From: Cupriavidus oxalaticus
GTDB lineage: Bacteria > Pseudomonadota > Gammaproteobacteria > Burkholderiales > Burkholderiaceae
Direction: 5' to 3'
DNA length: 64,000 nt
Assembly (NCBI RefSeq): GCF_004768545.1
Contig: NZ_CP038635.1
Location: 1,240,001-1,304,000, forward strand
The notes under the pieces were generated by a model. The model worked only from the letters and a program-made list of their open reading frames with translations, was not told where the DNA came from and searched no databases. Each line of letters begins with the position of its first letter. The stretch's first letter is position 1. Both the position numbers and the translations under genes were made by a program. This document shows, one piece after another, positions 1 through 8,505 of this stretch.

Positions 1-479
1 CCATCACCGCGGTCTGCCGCAGCCCGTTCCGCTACCTGGTGCTGTCGGCGCCGACCAACCTGCACGCGACCCCGGTCCGCAAGGCGGCGCGCGTGCCGAC
101 GCGGCTGGCGGCATACCTGACCGAGCCTCCGGAAGACGACGACGGCGTTCATGGCGTGGCCGTCGCGGTGCGGGCGGGCACGGCGCGGCTGGCGCTGCTG
201 TCCGACCTCAGCACCGGCGGTGCGCTGGTGCAGACCACCGCGCCGTCGCCCGCGCCGGGCAGCCGCGTGCGGCTGCGCTTCCAGCTCCGGGCCGCGTCGT
301 TCGACAGCGAAGTCATCGTCGACGGCTGGGTCAGGGTGGCACCAGGCGCGGCCGGACAGGACGACGGCGATTTCCCTGCCTTCGGCGTGGCTTTCGACCT
401 GCTGGCGGAGCGCGAGATGACGCTGCTGCAGTGCTACATCTACGAGCAGCTGCTATCCACGACGCGCCTGCCACTGTAG
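1..479 (+). CDS. PilZ-domain protein, C-terminal part (5' truncated by window edge)
   Basis: The reading frame is open from the first in-frame codon (position 3) and ends at TAG 477-479, so the gene begins outside the window. A GTG at 39 is only an internal codon. The visible part holds the two PilZ signatures that bind cyclic di-GMP: an arginine-rich RKAARVPTR segment and, about 45 residues later, SDLSTGG (D-x-S-x-x-G). Residues before the PilZ domain (AVCRSPFRYLVLSAPTN) suggest an N-terminal domain, as in YcgR-like flagellar brake proteins. A role in c-di-GMP control of motility or surface behaviour is inferred from the family. It converges on the ETF-QO gene. Confidence 0.8.
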   Translation, partial: ITAVCRSPFRYLVLSAPTNLHATPVRKAARVPTRLAAYLTEPPEDDDGVHGVAVAVRAGTARLALLSDLSTGGALVQTTAPSPAPGSRVRLRFQLRAASFDSEVIVDGWVRVAPGAAGQDDGDFPAFGVAFDLLAEREMTLLQCYIYEQLLSTTRLPL

Positions 480-498
480 CCTGCGCGCAGCCCGCCAA

Positions 499-530
499 TA
501 AAAAAACGGCACCGGGAAACCGGTGCCGTT
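499..530 (-). terminator. Rho-independent terminator of the ETF-QO gene
   Basis: A 9-bp perfect stem, CGGCACCGG (507-515) with CCGGTGCCG (520-528) and a GAAA loop, is followed on the minus strand by a run of seven or eight U. It lies about 35 bp past the ETF-QO stop codon. Nothing comparable points the other way for the PilZ gene. Confidence 0.9.
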
Positions 531-561
531 CCATGCGCCGGGCGCTTGCGCGCCGGGGGCC

Positions 562-2250
562 TTACATGCCGACGTAGTTCGGACCGCCGCCGCCTTCCGG
601 CGTGACCCACACGATATTCTGCGTGGGGTCCTTGATGTCGCAGGTCTTGCAGTGCACGCAGTTCTGCGCGTTGATCTGCAGCCGTTCCTTGCCCGAGGTC
701 TCGTCCTGCACGAACTCGTACACACCCGCCGGGCAGTAGCGCGACTCGGGGCCGGCGAATTTGTCCCAGTTGATGCTGACCGGCACGCTGGCGTCCTTCA
801 GCGTCAGGTGCGCCGGCTGGTTTTCCTCGTGGTTGGTGTTGCTGATGAACACCGAGCTGAGGCGGTCGAAGGTCAGCTTGCCGTCCGGCTTCGGGTAGGC
901 GATCTTCTCGCACTCGGCCGCCGGCTTTAGGTACACATGGTCCGGCTTGACGCGGTGGATGGTCCAGGGCGGGTTGCGGATGCCCAGCTTGGGCAGCAGC
1001 CATTGCTCGATGCCGGTCATCAGCGTGGCGGTGGTGCGGCCCTTCTTGAACCACTGCTTGAAGTTCTTGGCCTGCAGCAGTTCCTTGTACAGCCAGCTCT
1101 GCTCGAACGCGGCGGGGTAGGCGGTCAGCTCGTCGTGCTGGCGGCCGCCCTGCAGCGCGTCATAGGCGGCCTCGGCGGCCAGCATGCCGGTCTTGATCGC
1201 GGCATGGCTGCCCTTGATGCGCGAGGCGTTCAGGTAACCGGCATCGCAGCCGACCAGCGCGCCGCCCGGGAACACGGTCTTGGGCAGCGACAGCAGGCCG
1301 CCGGCGGTGATGGCGCGCGCGCCGTACGACAGGCGCTTGCCGCCTTCGAAGTACTGGCGGATTTCCGGGTGCGTCTTGAAGCGCTGGAATTCCTCGAACG
1401 GCGACAGCCACGGGTTGGTGTAGTCCAGGCCGACCACAAAGCCGACCGCGACCTTGTTGTCTTCCATGTGGTACAGGAACGAGCCGCCGTAGGTGGCCGG
1501 GTCCAGCGGCCAGCCGGCCGTGTGCACCACCAGGCCGGGCTTGTGCTTGGCCGGGTCGATCTCCCACAGCTCCTTCAGGCCGATGCCGTAGCTCTGCGGA
1601 TCCTTGCCGGCGTCCAGGCCGAACTTGGCGATCAGCTGCTTGCCCAGGTGGCCGCGCGAGCCTTCGGCGAAGATGGTGTACTTGGCATGCAGCTCCATGC
1701 CGAGCTGGAAGTTGTCGGTGGGCTCGCCTTCCTTGTTGATGCCCATGTTGCCGGTAGCCACGCCCTTGACCGAGCCGTCTTCGTTGTACAGCACCTCGGC
1801 GGCCGGGAAGCCCGGGAAGATCTCGACGCCCAGCGCCTCGGCCTGCTGGCCCAGCCAGCGCACGAAGTTCGACAGGCTGATGATGTAGTTGCCGTGGTTG
1901 TGGAAGCACTCCGGCAGCAGCGCCGGCGGCGTGCCCTTGGAGCCCGACTCGTTCAGGAACAGGAACTTGTCTTCACTGACCGGCTGGTTCAGCGGCGCGC
2001 CCAGCTCCTGCCAGTTCGGGATCAGCTCGTTGAGGGCGCGCGGATCCATGATGGCGCCCGACAGGATATGCGCGCCGGGCTCGGAACCCTTTTCCAGCAC
2101 GCATACGTTGACGTCGCTGCCTTTCTCCTGCGCGAGTTGCTTCAGGCGGATGGCCGTGGCCAGGCCGGCGGGGCCGCCGCCGACCACGACCACGTCGTAT
2201 TCCATGGCTTCACGCGGGCCGAACTGCTCCAGGAGCTGTTGCTGATCCAT
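562..2250 (-). CDS. etfD: Electron transfer flavoprotein-ubiquinone oxidoreductase (ETF-QO)
   Basis: 562 aa, the usual family length. ETF-QO passes electrons from reduced ETF, which collects them from acyl-CoA dehydrogenases, to ubiquinone at the membrane. The N-terminus has the FAD dinucleotide fold (VVVVGGGPAG, residues 20-29). The C-terminus carries the single 4Fe-4S cluster, with Cys506 in RYCPAG and Cys531/534/537 in NCVHCKTC. The protein ends in the family-typical GGGGPNYVGM. The ATG at 2250 has a GAGGG about 14 nt upstream, a loosely spaced ribosome site. The gene is divergent from an SDR gene, and the shared intergenic region has a GAACG-N2-CGTTC palindrome that may be a TetR-type operator. 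Confidence 0.96.
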   Translation of the reverse strand: MDQQQLLEQFGPREAMEYDVVVVGGGPAGLATAIRLKQLAQEKGSDVNVCVLEKGSEPGAHILSGAIMDPRALNELIPNWQELGAPLNQPVSEDKFLFLNESGSKGTPPALLPECFHNHGNYIISLSNFVRWLGQQAEALGVEIFPGFPAAEVLYNEDGSVKGVATGNMGINKEGEPTDNFQLGMELHAKYTIFAEGSRGHLGKQLIAKFGLDAGKDPQSYGIGLKELWEIDPAKHKPGLVVHTAGWPLDPATYGGSFLYHMEDNKVAVGFVVGLDYTNPWLSPFEEFQRFKTHPEIRQYFEGGKRLSYGARAITAGGLLSLPKTVFPGGALVGCDAGYLNASRIKGSHAAIKTGMLAAEAAYDALQGGRQHDELTAYPAAFEQSWLYKELLQAKNFKQWFKKGRTTATLMTGIEQWLLPKLGIRNPPWTIHRVKPDHVYLKPAAECEKIAYPKPDGKLTFDRLSSVFISNTNHEENQPAHLTLKDASVPVSINWDKFAGPESRYCPAGVYEFVQDETSGKERLQINAQNCVHCKTCDIKDPTQNIVWVTPEGGGGPNYVGM

Positions 2251-2475
2251 TGTCTCTAACCCTCTATTTCTTTGCTGCTAGCTATGCAATTGTGGGAAGT
2301 GCGGTGATCGTTCTGCTCGAACTTGAGCCGGCGGGGCACCGGAAGGGATTTTGACGGCTGTTTGCGGCCGATAGCCGGCCGGATCGCTCGTTTTCCCTCT
2401 TTCCCTTTGCAGGCCAAGTTCTTAGAATCTCCGGCATTGTCCGGGACTCGCCACCCACAGGCAAGGATTTTTTTG

Positions 2476-2487
2476 GAACGGTCGTTC
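2476..2487. promoter_or_regulatory. Candidate TetR-type operator between etfD and the SDR gene
   Basis: GAACG-GT-CGTTC is a perfect inverted repeat of 5-bp arms with a 2-bp spacer, flanked by T-tracts, 66 bp before the SDR start and 226 bp before the ETF-QO start. Short palindromes of this shape are typical of TetR-family repressors, including those of fatty-acid oxidation genes. Which regulator binds here is not shown by the sequence. Confidence 0.4.
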
Positions 2488-2552
2488 TTTTTTATGGTAT
2501 GCCGCCTTCCGCACCCGAAGAGGCTGGAGGGGCGCCCGCACAAGAGGTCATC

Positions 2553-3338
2553 ATGGGTTTGTCGATCAATCTGGAAGGCAAGGTAGCGCTGGTGACCGGC
2601 GCATCGAGCGGGCTCGGCTCGCGTTTTGCCACGGTGCTGGCCGCCGCCGGGGCCAAGGTCGTGCTGGCCTCGCGCCGCACCGAGCGCCTCAAGGAATTGC
2701 GTGCGGCGATCGAGGCCGAGGGGGGCAGCGCGCACGTGGTGCGACTCGACGTCACCGATCCGGACAGCATCCGCGCCGCCGTGGCGCATGCGGAAACCGA
2801 AGCCGGCTCGATCGACATCCTGGTCAACAATTCGGGCGTGTCGACCACGCAGAAGCTGACCGACGTCACGCCCGACGATTTTGATTTCGTCTTCGACACC
2901 AATACGCGCGGCGCCTTCTTCGTCGCGCAGGAAGTCGCCAAGCGCATGATCGCGCGGGCCAAGGGCGCCGAAAAGAACGGCACCCCGCTGCCGCAGGCGC
3001 GCATCGTCAATGTCGCATCGGTGGCGGGCCTGAAGGTGCTGTCGCAGATCGGCATCTATTGCATGAGCAAGGCGTCGGTGGTGCACATGACCAAGGCCAT
3101 GGCGCTGGAATGGGCGCGCCACGGCATCAATACCAACGCGATCTGTCCCGGCTATATCGATACCGAGATCAACCACCATCACTGGGACTCGGACGCCGGC
3201 CAGAAACTGATCCAGATGCTGCCGCGCAAGCGCCTGGGCAAGCCCGACGACCTCGACGGCCTGCTGTTGCTGCTGGCTTCCGACCAGTCGCAATTCATCA
3301 ATGGCGCCGTGATCACCGCCGACGACGGCATGGTCTGA
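2553..3338 (+). CDS. SDR-family NAD(P)-dependent oxidoreductase
   Basis: 261 aa. Classical short-chain dehydrogenase: cofactor motif TGASSGLG (residues 15-22), VNNSG in place of NNAG, and the catalytic triad Ser156-Tyr169-x3-Lys173 (NVASVAG and IYCMSKAS). The substrate cannot be read from the sequence. The gene lies back to back with ETF-QO, so acyl-CoA or beta-oxidation chemistry (3-hydroxyacyl dehydrogenase-like) is a reasonable inference. I take ATG 2553 as the start because AAGAGGTC sits 4 nt upstream and the Rossmann fold begins right after it. An in-frame ATG at 2499 would add 18 unconserved residues. Confidence 0.88.
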   Translation: MGLSINLEGKVALVTGASSGLGSRFATVLAAAGAKVVLASRRTERLKELRAAIEAEGGSAHVVRLDVTDPDSIRAAVAHAETEAGSIDILVNNSGVSTTQKLTDVTPDDFDFVFDTNTRGAFFVAQEVAKRMIARAKGAEKNGTPLPQARIVNVASVAGLKVLSQIGIYCMSKASVVHMTKAMALEWARHGINTNAICPGYIDTEINHHHWDSDAGQKLIQMLPRKRLGKPDDLDGLLLLLASDQSQFINGAVITADDGMV

Positions 3339-3504
3339 ATCCGGCCGCCGGCGCCGCGCCGCCCGCTTGCCCCCGCGCGCCACAAGCGTGCGGCGGAGCA
3401 CCACCATTGGCCACCCCAGGGCTTTATCCGGTCCCCTTGGGGCGGGCTTTCGAGCGCGGCTTCCAGTTTCCAATCAAAGAAAGTTGATGCGCGGTGTGCC
3501 AGTC

Positions 3505-3538
3505 TTGGCATAATCCGCCATGTCTTTAGACTAAGTCT
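3505..3538 (+). promoter_or_regulatory. Candidate promoter and operator of the TRAP operon
   Basis: TTGGCA (3505-3510) and TAGACT (3527-3532) with 16-bp spacing form a plausible sigma-70 promoter about 75 bp before dctQ. The -10 overlaps an inverted repeat, AGACT-A-AGTCT (3528-3538), and two direct copies of GTCTTTA, which would suit a repressor site. The rest of the 268-bp gap from 3339 shows nothing else. Confidence 0.45.
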
Positions 3539-3606
3539 TTACATACAAGCAAAAAATGCCGCCGTGGCCGCCTGGCCCAAGCGGCCCTGGACCGGAGGCC
3601 GGGGAG

Positions 3607-4209
3607 ATGGAGCAACAAGAAGAGGCACGGCGCAATGCCGTGCCGCAACACGTCGTCGATTCCGCGGTGATCCCGCGGGCGGCAGACGAAGCGCAGGACG
3701 CTGAATTCCGGGTTTCACCCCGCCTCGAGGACTGGATTGGCGTGATCGTGATGCTGCTGCTGGTCGGCATCACCTTCGCCAACGTGGTCGTCCGTTATTT
3801 CACCGACGAGTCGTTTGCCTGGACCGAGGAATTCTCGGTCTTCCTGATGATCGTGCTGGCGCTCGTTGCCGGCAGCGCCGCGGTGGCGCGCGATCGCAAT
3901 ATCCGCATCGAGTTCTTCTTTGAGCGCGGCAGCGCGGCGCGCCAGCGCCGGCTGGAAATCCTGTCGGCACTGGCGGTGGCTGTAATGTTCGTCGCGCTGG
4001 CGGTGCTGGGCGCGCGCATTACGTGGGATGAGTACACCTTCGGCGAAACCTCGCCCGGCATCGGCGTGCCGAGCTGGTGGTACTCGATCTGGCTGCCGGT
4101 GCTGTCGGCCGGCATCGCACTGCGCGCGCTGGGCCTGGCGTTGCGCAACGTGCGTGCTCTCAAGGCGCTGCATGAACAGAACCGGGTGGCGAAGGAGCGT
4201 TTGCAATGA
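3607..4209 (+). CDS. dctQ: TRAP transporter small permease (DctQ family)
   Basis: 200 aa from ATG 3607, which is preceded by a purine-rich GGAGGCCGGGGAG. An in-frame ATG at 3556 would add 17 Pro/Gly-rich residues and looks less likely. Four hydrophobic helices follow a 40-residue hydrophilic N-terminus, with the family-typical stretch ADESFAWTEEFS-like (FTDESFAWTEEFSVFL) between helices 1 and 2. With DctM and DctP it forms a sodium-coupled tripartite ATP-independent periplasmic transporter for organic acids. The stop overlaps the DctM start (ATGA), so the two are translationally coupled. Confidence 0.92.
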   Translation: MEQQEEARRNAVPQHVVDSAVIPRAADEAQDAEFRVSPRLEDWIGVIVMLLLVGITFANVVVRYFTDESFAWTEEFSVFLMIVLALVAGSAAVARDRNIRIEFFFERGSAARQRRLEILSALAVAVMFVALAVLGARITWDEYTFGETSPGIGVPSWWYSIWLPVLSAGIALRALGLALRNVRALKALHEQNRVAKERLQ

Positions 4210-5510
4210 CGCTGGTTGCCATCATCCTGTTCGTGGTCTTTATCGGCCTGATGCTGCTGGGCGTGCCCATCGGCGTGTCGCTGGGGCTGGGTGGCCTGGT
4301 CGCGATCGGCCTGTCCAACCTGGACACCCAGATGTTCGGCCTGCTGGCCGTGCCGCAGAACTTCTACGCGGGGCTGGCCAAGTATCCGCTGCTGGCGATT
4401 CCGATGTTCGTGCTGGTGGGGTCGATCTTCGACCGTTCCGGCGTGGCGCAGCGGCTGGTGACCTTCGCCATTGCCGTGGTCGGGCGTGGACCGGGCATGC
4501 TGCCGCTGGTGGCGATCCTGGTGGCGATGTTCCTCGGCGGCATTTCCGGTTCGGGCCCGGCCAACGCGGCCGCGGTCGGCGGCGTGATGATCGCGGCGAT
4601 GTCGCGCGCGGGCTATCCCGGCTCGTACAGCGCCGCGGTGGTCGGCGCGGCGGCCGCGACCGACATCCTGATCCCGCCGTCGGTGGCCTTCATCATCTAC
4701 AGCGTGCTGGTGCCGGGCGCTTCAGTGCCGGCGCTGTTCGCCGCGGGCATGATCCCGGGCGTGCTGGCCGGCGTGGCGCTGATCGTGCCGGCGGTGTGGC
4801 TGGCGCGCAAGCACAACATGGGCGCCGCCGAAGCCGCGTTGCCGCGCCCCCCGTTCTGGAAGAGCCTGCGCGAAGCGGCGTGGGGCCTGGTGGCGCCGTT
4901 CCTGATCCTCGGCGGCATGCGCGCGGGCTGGTTCACGCCGACCGAAGCCGCGGTGGTGGCGGTGGTCTATGGCCTGTTCGTCGGCATGGTGGTGTACCGC
5001 AGCATCGGCATGCGCGACTTGTTCACGATCTTCCAGGAAGCGGCCGAGACCTCGGCGGTGATCCTGCTGGTGGTCGCGCTGGCCGGCATCTTCGCCTATG
5101 CGCTGTCGACGCTCGGCGTGATCGATCCGCTGGCGCAGGCGATCGCCAGCTCCGGGCTGGGCGAATACGGCGTGCTGGCGCTGATCGTGCTGCTGCTGAT
5201 GACGGTTGGCATGTTCCTCGACGGCATCTCGATCTTCCTGATCTTCGTGCCGCTGCTGCTGCCGATCGCCAATGCCTTCCACTGGAACCCGGTGTGGTTC
5301 GGCGTGGTGCTGACGCTGAAGGTGGCGCTCGGACAGTTCACGCCGCCGCTGGCCGTGAACCTGATGGTGTCGTGCCGGATCGCCCGCGTGCGCATGGAAG
5401 AAACCGTGCCCTGGGTGATATGGATGCTGCTGGCGATGTTCATCGCCATGCTGATGGTGCTGGCCTATCCGCCGCTGGCGACCTGGCTGCCGGAGTACCT
5501 CGGCTATTGA
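4206..5510 (+). CDS. dctM: TRAP transporter large permease (DctM family)
   Basis: 434 aa, almost entirely hydrophobic with about 12 predicted membrane segments, as expected for the transport subunit. Family-typical segments are GVPIGVSLGLGG near the start, GGISGSGPANAAAVGG in the first third and LGQFTPPLAVNLMV near the end. It overlaps dctQ by 4 nt and is followed 61 nt later by dctP. The substrate cannot be inferred from the permease. Confidence 0.95.
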   Translation: MTLVAIILFVVFIGLMLLGVPIGVSLGLGGLVAIGLSNLDTQMFGLLAVPQNFYAGLAKYPLLAIPMFVLVGSIFDRSGVAQRLVTFAIAVVGRGPGMLPLVAILVAMFLGGISGSGPANAAAVGGVMIAAMSRAGYPGSYSAAVVGAAAATDILIPPSVAFIIYSVLVPGASVPALFAAGMIPGVLAGVALIVPAVWLARKHNMGAAEAALPRPPFWKSLREAAWGLVAPFLILGGMRAGWFTPTEAAVVAVVYGLFVGMVVYRSIGMRDLFTIFQEAAETSAVILLVVALAGIFAYALSTLGVIDPLAQAIASSGLGEYGVLALIVLLLMTVGMFLDGISIFLIFVPLLLPIANAFHWNPVWFGVVLTLKVALGQFTPPLAVNLMVSCRIARVRMEETVPWVIWMLLAMFIAMLMVLAYPPLATWLPEYLGY

Positions 5511-5571
5511 TCGCTGTTGACTTCATTTTGCATTCACAAACAAGAACTGACGATTCCCGAGAGGAGATGAA

Positions 5572-6600
5572 ATGAAACGTCGTGCCCTGATGCTTGCAAC
5601 GGCCGCCGCCATTGCCGCTTCCGCCTTCGCCCCCGCCGGCGCGATGGCCCAGACCTACAAGTCCGAGTACAAGATGTCGCTGGTGCTCGGCCCGGCCTTC
5701 CCGTGGGGCAAGGGCGGCGAGATCTGGGCCGACCTGGTCAGGCAGCGCACCAACGGCCGCATCAATATCAAGCTGTACCCCGGCACTTCGCTGGTGGCCG
5801 GCGACCAGACCCGCGAGTTCTCGGCGATCCGCCAGGGCGTGATCGACATGGCGGTCGGCTCGACCATCAACTGGTCGCCGCAGGTCAAGGAGCTGAACCT
5901 GTTCTCGCTGCCGTTCCTGATGCCCGACTACAAGGCGCTGGACGCGCTGACGCAGGGCGAAGTCGGCAAGTCGATCTTCTCCACGCTGGAGAAGGCCGGC
6001 GTGGTGCCGCTGGCCTGGGGCGAGAACGGCTTCCGCGAGGTGTCGAACTCCAAGCGCGAGCTGCGCAAGCCGGACGACCTCAAGGGCCTGAAGCTGCGCG
6101 TGGTGGGCTCGCCGCTGTACATCGAGACCTTCAACGCGCTGGGCGCGAACCCGACGCAGATGAGCTGGGCCGACGCGCAGCCGGCGATGGCCTCGGGCGC
6201 GGTCGATGGCCAGGAGAACCCGCAATCGGTGTTCGCCGCCGCCAAGCTGTACACGGTCGGCCAGAAGTTCGTGACCACCTGGGGCTACGTGGCTGACCCG
6301 CTGATCTTCGTGGTCAACAAGCAGATCTGGGAAAGCTGGACCCCGGCCGACCGCGAGATCGTCAAGCAGGCCGCCATCGACGCCGGCAAGCAGGAAATCG
6401 CGCTGGCCCGCAAGGGCCTGGCCGAGGCCGGTGCGCCCGCCTGGAAGGAAATGGAAGGCCATGGCGTCAAGGTCACGCACCTGACGCCGGCCGAGCATGA
6501 CGCCTTCCGCAAGGCGACCGCCAAGGTCTACGACAAGTGGAAGAAGCAGATCGGCACCGACCTGGTGACCAAGGCCGAAGGCGCGATCGCCAAGCGCTAA
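5572..6600 (+). CDS. dctP: TRAP transporter solute-binding protein (DctP family)
   Basis: 342 aa, with the strong ribosome site GAGAGGAGATGAA before ATG 5572. A Sec signal peptide (MKRRALMLATAAAIAASAFA...) ends at AMA-Q near residue 26, so the mature protein is periplasmic. The body is a DctP fold with the conserved run DDLKGLKLRVVGSPLYIETFNALGANP, whose arginine normally binds the ligand carboxylate, and a second conserved segment, VDGQENP. It is the third gene of the dctQMP unit and is followed by a strong hairpin. The ligand is unknown; the family binds C4-dicarboxylates, sugar acids, keto acids and aromatic acids. Confidence 0.94.
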   Translation: MKRRALMLATAAAIAASAFAPAGAMAQTYKSEYKMSLVLGPAFPWGKGGEIWADLVRQRTNGRINIKLYPGTSLVAGDQTREFSAIRQGVIDMAVGSTINWSPQVKELNLFSLPFLMPDYKALDALTQGEVGKSIFSTLEKAGVVPLAWGENGFREVSNSKRELRKPDDLKGLKLRVVGSPLYIETFNALGANPTQMSWADAQPAMASGAVDGQENPQSVFAAAKLYTVGQKFVTTWGYVADPLIFVVNKQIWESWTPADREIVKQAAIDAGKQEIALARKGLAEAGAPAWKEMEGHGVKVTHLTPAEHDAFRKATAKVYDKWKKQIGTDLVTKAEGAIAKR

Positions 6601-6606
6601 GTCATG

Positions 6607-6638
6607 CAACAGGCCCGCCAGCGTTGGCGGGCCTGTTG
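6607..6638 (+). terminator. Hairpin terminator after dctP
   Basis: A perfect 14-bp stem, CAACAGGCCCGCCA (6607-6620) with TGGCGGGCCTGTTG (6625-6638), GCGT loop, directly after the dctP stop. Only a short CTTT follows, so termination may be partial and some read-through into the thioesterase gene is possible. Confidence 0.7.
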
Positions 6639-6652
6639 CTTTGGAGGCTGAG

Positions 6653-7054
6653 ATGAAGCACGTTTATACGGTGGTCATGCCGATCCGGTGGGGCGACATG
6701 GATGCGATGGGCCATGTCAACAACACCGTCTACTTCCAGTACCTGGAGCAGGCGCGCATCGAGTGGTTCGCGTCGCTGGGGCGCGGCGGCAAGGATGCGC
6801 AAGGGCAGGGGCCGGTCATCATCAATGCGCATATGACCTTCCTGAAGCAGCTGCGCTATCCGGGCAATATCGAATGCCGCGTTTATGCGGGGCAACTGGG
6901 GCGCACCAGTTTCGAAACGCGCATGGAGATCCGGCGTACCGATCTGCCTGACGTGGTGTGGGCGGAGGGCGGGGCGAAGGTCGTGTGGTGCGATTATGCG
7001 GTGGAGAAATCGGTGCCGGTGCCGCCGGAGATCCGGGCGATTATCGAAGGCTAA
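6653..7054 (+). CDS. Acyl-CoA thioesterase, 4HBT/hotdog family
   Basis: 133 aa, single hotdog domain. The N-terminal RWGDMDAMGHVNN (residues 12-24) is the 4-hydroxybenzoyl-CoA thioesterase signature with the catalytic aspartate (Asp17). It is expected to hydrolyse an acyl-CoA in the cytoplasm; chain preference is unknown. ATG 6653 has GGAGG 6-7 nt upstream; a TTG at 6641 is rejected. It lies 52 nt after dctP behind a hairpin. Confidence 0.88.
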   Translation: MKHVYTVVMPIRWGDMDAMGHVNNTVYFQYLEQARIEWFASLGRGGKDAQGQGPVIINAHMTFLKQLRYPGNIECRVYAGQLGRTSFETRMEIRRTDLPDVVWAEGGAKVVWCDYAVEKSVPVPPEIRAIIEG

Positions 7055-7057
7055 CCC

Positions 7058-7603
7058 TCAGTGGTTCACCAGCCGCTGCACCAGGTCCACCGACGTACTC
7101 GCCCCATACTTCTTCATCAGCCGCGCCCGGTAGATATCCACGGTGCGCGGGCTGATCGCCAGCAGCTTGCCGATTTGCTTGCTGGTCTTGCCTTCCACCA
7201 GTTGTGCCGCGATGTCGCGTTCGCGCGCGGTCAGCTCGGCCGTCACCTGCCGCTTCTGCGACAGGTCTTCAAAGGTCCAGATCCCCGCGCCCAGCGGCTG
7301 CGCGCGGTCCAGCGCGCGTCCGGTGACGTGGCACCAGAACAGTTCGCCGCCGGCGCGCTTCATGATGCGCTCGTCCGAATACATCCCGCGCTTGTTCATG
7401 ATCGGCGCGATGCGGGCGCCGGTGCGCTCGAACTCGTCGGCGGTAGGGTAGAGTACCTGGAACGACTGGCCCAGCAGCGCCTCGCGCGTGGTGCCGAAAA
7501 TCCGGCAGACTTCCTCGTTGCAGTCCTCGATCACGCGCTCGCGTGACAGCACCAGGCCCACGGGGGCGAGCTGGAAAGCGGTCTGGTAGTCGATGGCGGG
7601 CAT
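7058..7603 (-). CDS. PAS-LuxR one-component transcriptional regulator
   Basis: 181 aa. Residues 1 to about 105 form a PAS domain (FQLAPVGLVLSRERVIEDCNEEVCRIFG...), and residues 122-178 form a LuxR/FixJ-type helix-turn-helix (LTARERDIAAQLVEGKTSKQIGKLLAISPRTVDIYRARLMKKY). There is no receiver domain, so the signal is probably sensed directly by the PAS domain. It is divergent from scoAB with a 189-bp shared promoter region, which makes it the best candidate regulator of acetoacetate/3-hydroxybutyrate use. The palindrome TTACGTAA (7618-7625), 15 nt from its own start, resembles FixJ-type half sites and could be its operator. Confidence 0.85.
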   Translation of the reverse strand: MPAIDYQTAFQLAPVGLVLSRERVIEDCNEEVCRIFGTTREALLGQSFQVLYPTADEFERTGARIAPIMNKRGMYSDERIMKRAGGELFWCHVTGRALDRAQPLGAGIWTFEDLSQKRQVTAELTARERDIAAQLVEGKTSKQIGKLLAISPRTVDIYRARLMKKYGASTSVDLVQRLVNH

Positions 7604-7617
7604 CTACTTATGTATTT

Positions 7618-7625
7618 TTACGTAA
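7618..7625. promoter_or_regulatory. Candidate operator in the regulator/scoA intergenic region
   Basis: TTACGTAA is a perfect 8-bp palindrome within an AT-rich island (TTATGTATTTTTACGTAATG) of otherwise GC-rich DNA. FixJ/LuxR-type proteins often contact TACGTA-like cores. The link to the adjacent regulator is an inference. Confidence 0.35.
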
Positions 7626-7792
7626 TGGCGTAGCCGGCGGGGCTTGCGTATGCTGTCGGTCGGACGATAAACGGCGCCCGTCATCGACTGCGCCGATTGT
7701 ACCGTTACAATTTCCCTGCGTCGCCCACCGCACAAGCGGGCGGCGGAAGCACAACAGCGGAACCCCGAGGAACTACCGAGGAAGGAGCGAAC

Positions 7793-8494
7793 ATGAACAA
7801 GGTCTACGCCAGCGCCGCAGAAGCGCTTGCAGGCGTCGTCCGCGACGGCCAGACGATCGCCGTTGGCGGTTTCGGCCTGTGCGGCATCCCCGAGGCGCTG
7901 ATCGCCGCGCTGCGCGACAGCGGCGTCAAGCAGCTCACCTGCATCTCCAACAATGCCGGCGTCGACGGCTTCGGCCTGGGCCAGTTGCTGGCCACGCGCC
8001 AGATCAAGAAGATGATCTCGTCCTATGTGGGCGAGAACAAGGAGTTCGAGCGCCAGTACCTGGCGGGCGAACTCGAACTCGAATTCACCCCGCAGGGCAC
8101 GCTCGCCGAGAAGCTGCGCGCCGGCGGCTCGGGTATCCCGGCCTTCTTCACCAAGACCGGTGTCGGCACCATCGTCGCCGAAGGCAAGGAAGTCCGCGAA
8201 TTCGATGGCGAGACGTACGTGATGGAGCGTTCGCTGACGGCTGACGTGGCGCTGGTCAAGGCATACAAGGCCGACAAGGCCGGCAACCTGGTGTTCCGCC
8301 GCACCGCGCGCAACTTCAACCCGATGTGCGCGATGGCGGGCAAGGTCACCATCGCCGAGGTCGAGCATATCGTCGAGACCGGTGAGCTGGACCCGGACGA
8401 GATCCACCTGGCCGGCATCTTCGTGAAGCGCCTGGTGCTGAACACCAATCCCGAAAAACGCATCGAGCAGCGCACCGTGCGCGCGGCCAGCTAA
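7793..8494 (+). CDS. scoA: 3-oxoacid CoA-transferase subunit A (succinyl-CoA:acetoacetate)
   Basis: 233 aa, the normal length of subunit A. It contains the family-typical [10 protein letters not shown] (residues 25-34) and the CoA-binding region [16 protein letters not shown]. With ScoB it moves CoA from succinyl-CoA to acetoacetate, yielding acetoacetyl-CoA, the entry step for ketone bodies and for 3-hydroxybutyrate released from PHB. ATG 7793 has GAAGGAGCGAAC upstream, an ideal ribosome site; in-frame codons further up lack one. It is followed 11 nt later by scoB. Confidence 0.95.
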   Translation: MNKVYASAAEALAGVVRDGQTIAVGGFGLCGIPEALIAALRDSGVKQLTCISNNAGVDGFGLGQLLATRQIKKMISSYVGENKEFERQYLAGELELEFTPQGTLAEKLRAGGSGIPAFFTKTGVGTIVAEGKEVREFDGETYVMERSLTADVALVKAYKADKAGNLVFRRTARNFNPMCAMAGKVTIAEVEHIVETGELDPDEIHLAGIFVKRLVLNTNPEKRIEQRTVRAAS

Positions 8495-8505
8495 GGAGAC
8501 GCATC

